From positions 1-12,578 of the forward strand of contig DATKKX010000392.1 in assembly GCA_035542775.1 (NCBI GenBank): a stretch of DNA of 12,578 nucleotides. The letters are read 5' to 3'. The stretch is from DATKKX01 sp035542775 (GTDB taxonomy: Bacteria > Planctomycetota > Phycisphaerae > UBA1845 > UTPLA1). Positions 12,538 to 12,578 of this stretch are shown in pieces. How positions within the stretch are numbered: position 1 is the stretch's first letter; each line of letters starts with the position of its first letter. Below the pieces are notes generated by a model. It was given only the letters and a program-made list of their open reading frames with translations. It was not told the origin of the DNA and searched no databases. A program made the position numbers and the translations under genes.

Positions 12538-12578
12538 GTGGAGGTGGTCGCGATTTGCGACCAGCTCGGGCTGGGACA
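12538..12578 (+). CDS. Possible start of a rightward gene cut by the window edge
   Basis: GTG at 12538 follows GAGGA (12524-12528) by 9 nt and opens MEVVAICDQLGLG, running off the window. Only 13 codons are visible, so this may be chance. A TGGTCGC/GCGACCA hairpin (12545-12563) lies inside it. No family can be named. Confidence 0.25.
   Translation, partial: MEVVAICDQLGLG

Overview
This is a GC-rich window whose gene content and style point to a bacterium of the phylum Planctomycetota, probably near Phycisphaerae. That placement is an inference. It rests on a very large secreted protein built from cysteine-pair modules, DCNxNGIPDxCD calcium repeats and a terminal dockerin, and on intergenic palindromes edged with GTGGCAC. 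No rRNA, tRNA, CRISPR array, transposase or phage gene is visible.

Region 1 (1-4144) is a plus-strand glycine cleavage operon: the 3' part of gcvT, then gcvH, gcvPA and gcvPB. The P-protein is split into two subunits. Together the proteins decarboxylate glycine, carry the aminomethyl group on lipoylated GcvH, and pass the one-carbon unit to tetrahydrofolate through GcvT. The L-protein gene is not in the window. Intergenic hairpins lie after gcvH and at the end of gcvPB, and a 13-codon reading frame overlaps the gcvPB start. A glutamine amidotransferase subunit (trpG/pabA type, 4145-4729) follows on the same strand.

Region 2 (4736-7094) holds three minus-strand genes: a PaaI-like hotdog thioesterase, a small AhpD/carboxymuconolactone decarboxylase-like protein, and an unrecognised 423-residue protein with a possible N-terminal helix-turn-helix and a TTG start. 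The last two genes flank a 139-bp gap with a 5'-leader hairpin.

Region 3 (7095-11821) is a divergent intergenic region with a plausible plus-strand promoter, a leader of about 300 nt, and one 1343-residue secreted modular protein. That protein ends in a dockerin-like domain and is followed by a strong intrinsic terminator.

Region 4 (11822-12578) has no convincing protein gene. It holds two more hairpins, one of the GTGGCAC type. It also has a near-consensus leftward promoter (TTGACA, 17 bp, TATAGT) whose predicted transcript has pairing ends and reaches a U6 tract after about 170 nt, which makes it a candidate small RNA. A G-run cluster and a possible rightward gene start lie at the edge.

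The most interesting leads are the candidate RNA at 12210-12380, the GTGGCAC palindromes, the three-arm alternating hairpin over the gcvPB stop codon, the unrecognised 423-residue protein and the modular secreted protein. None can be called a new system from sequence alone.
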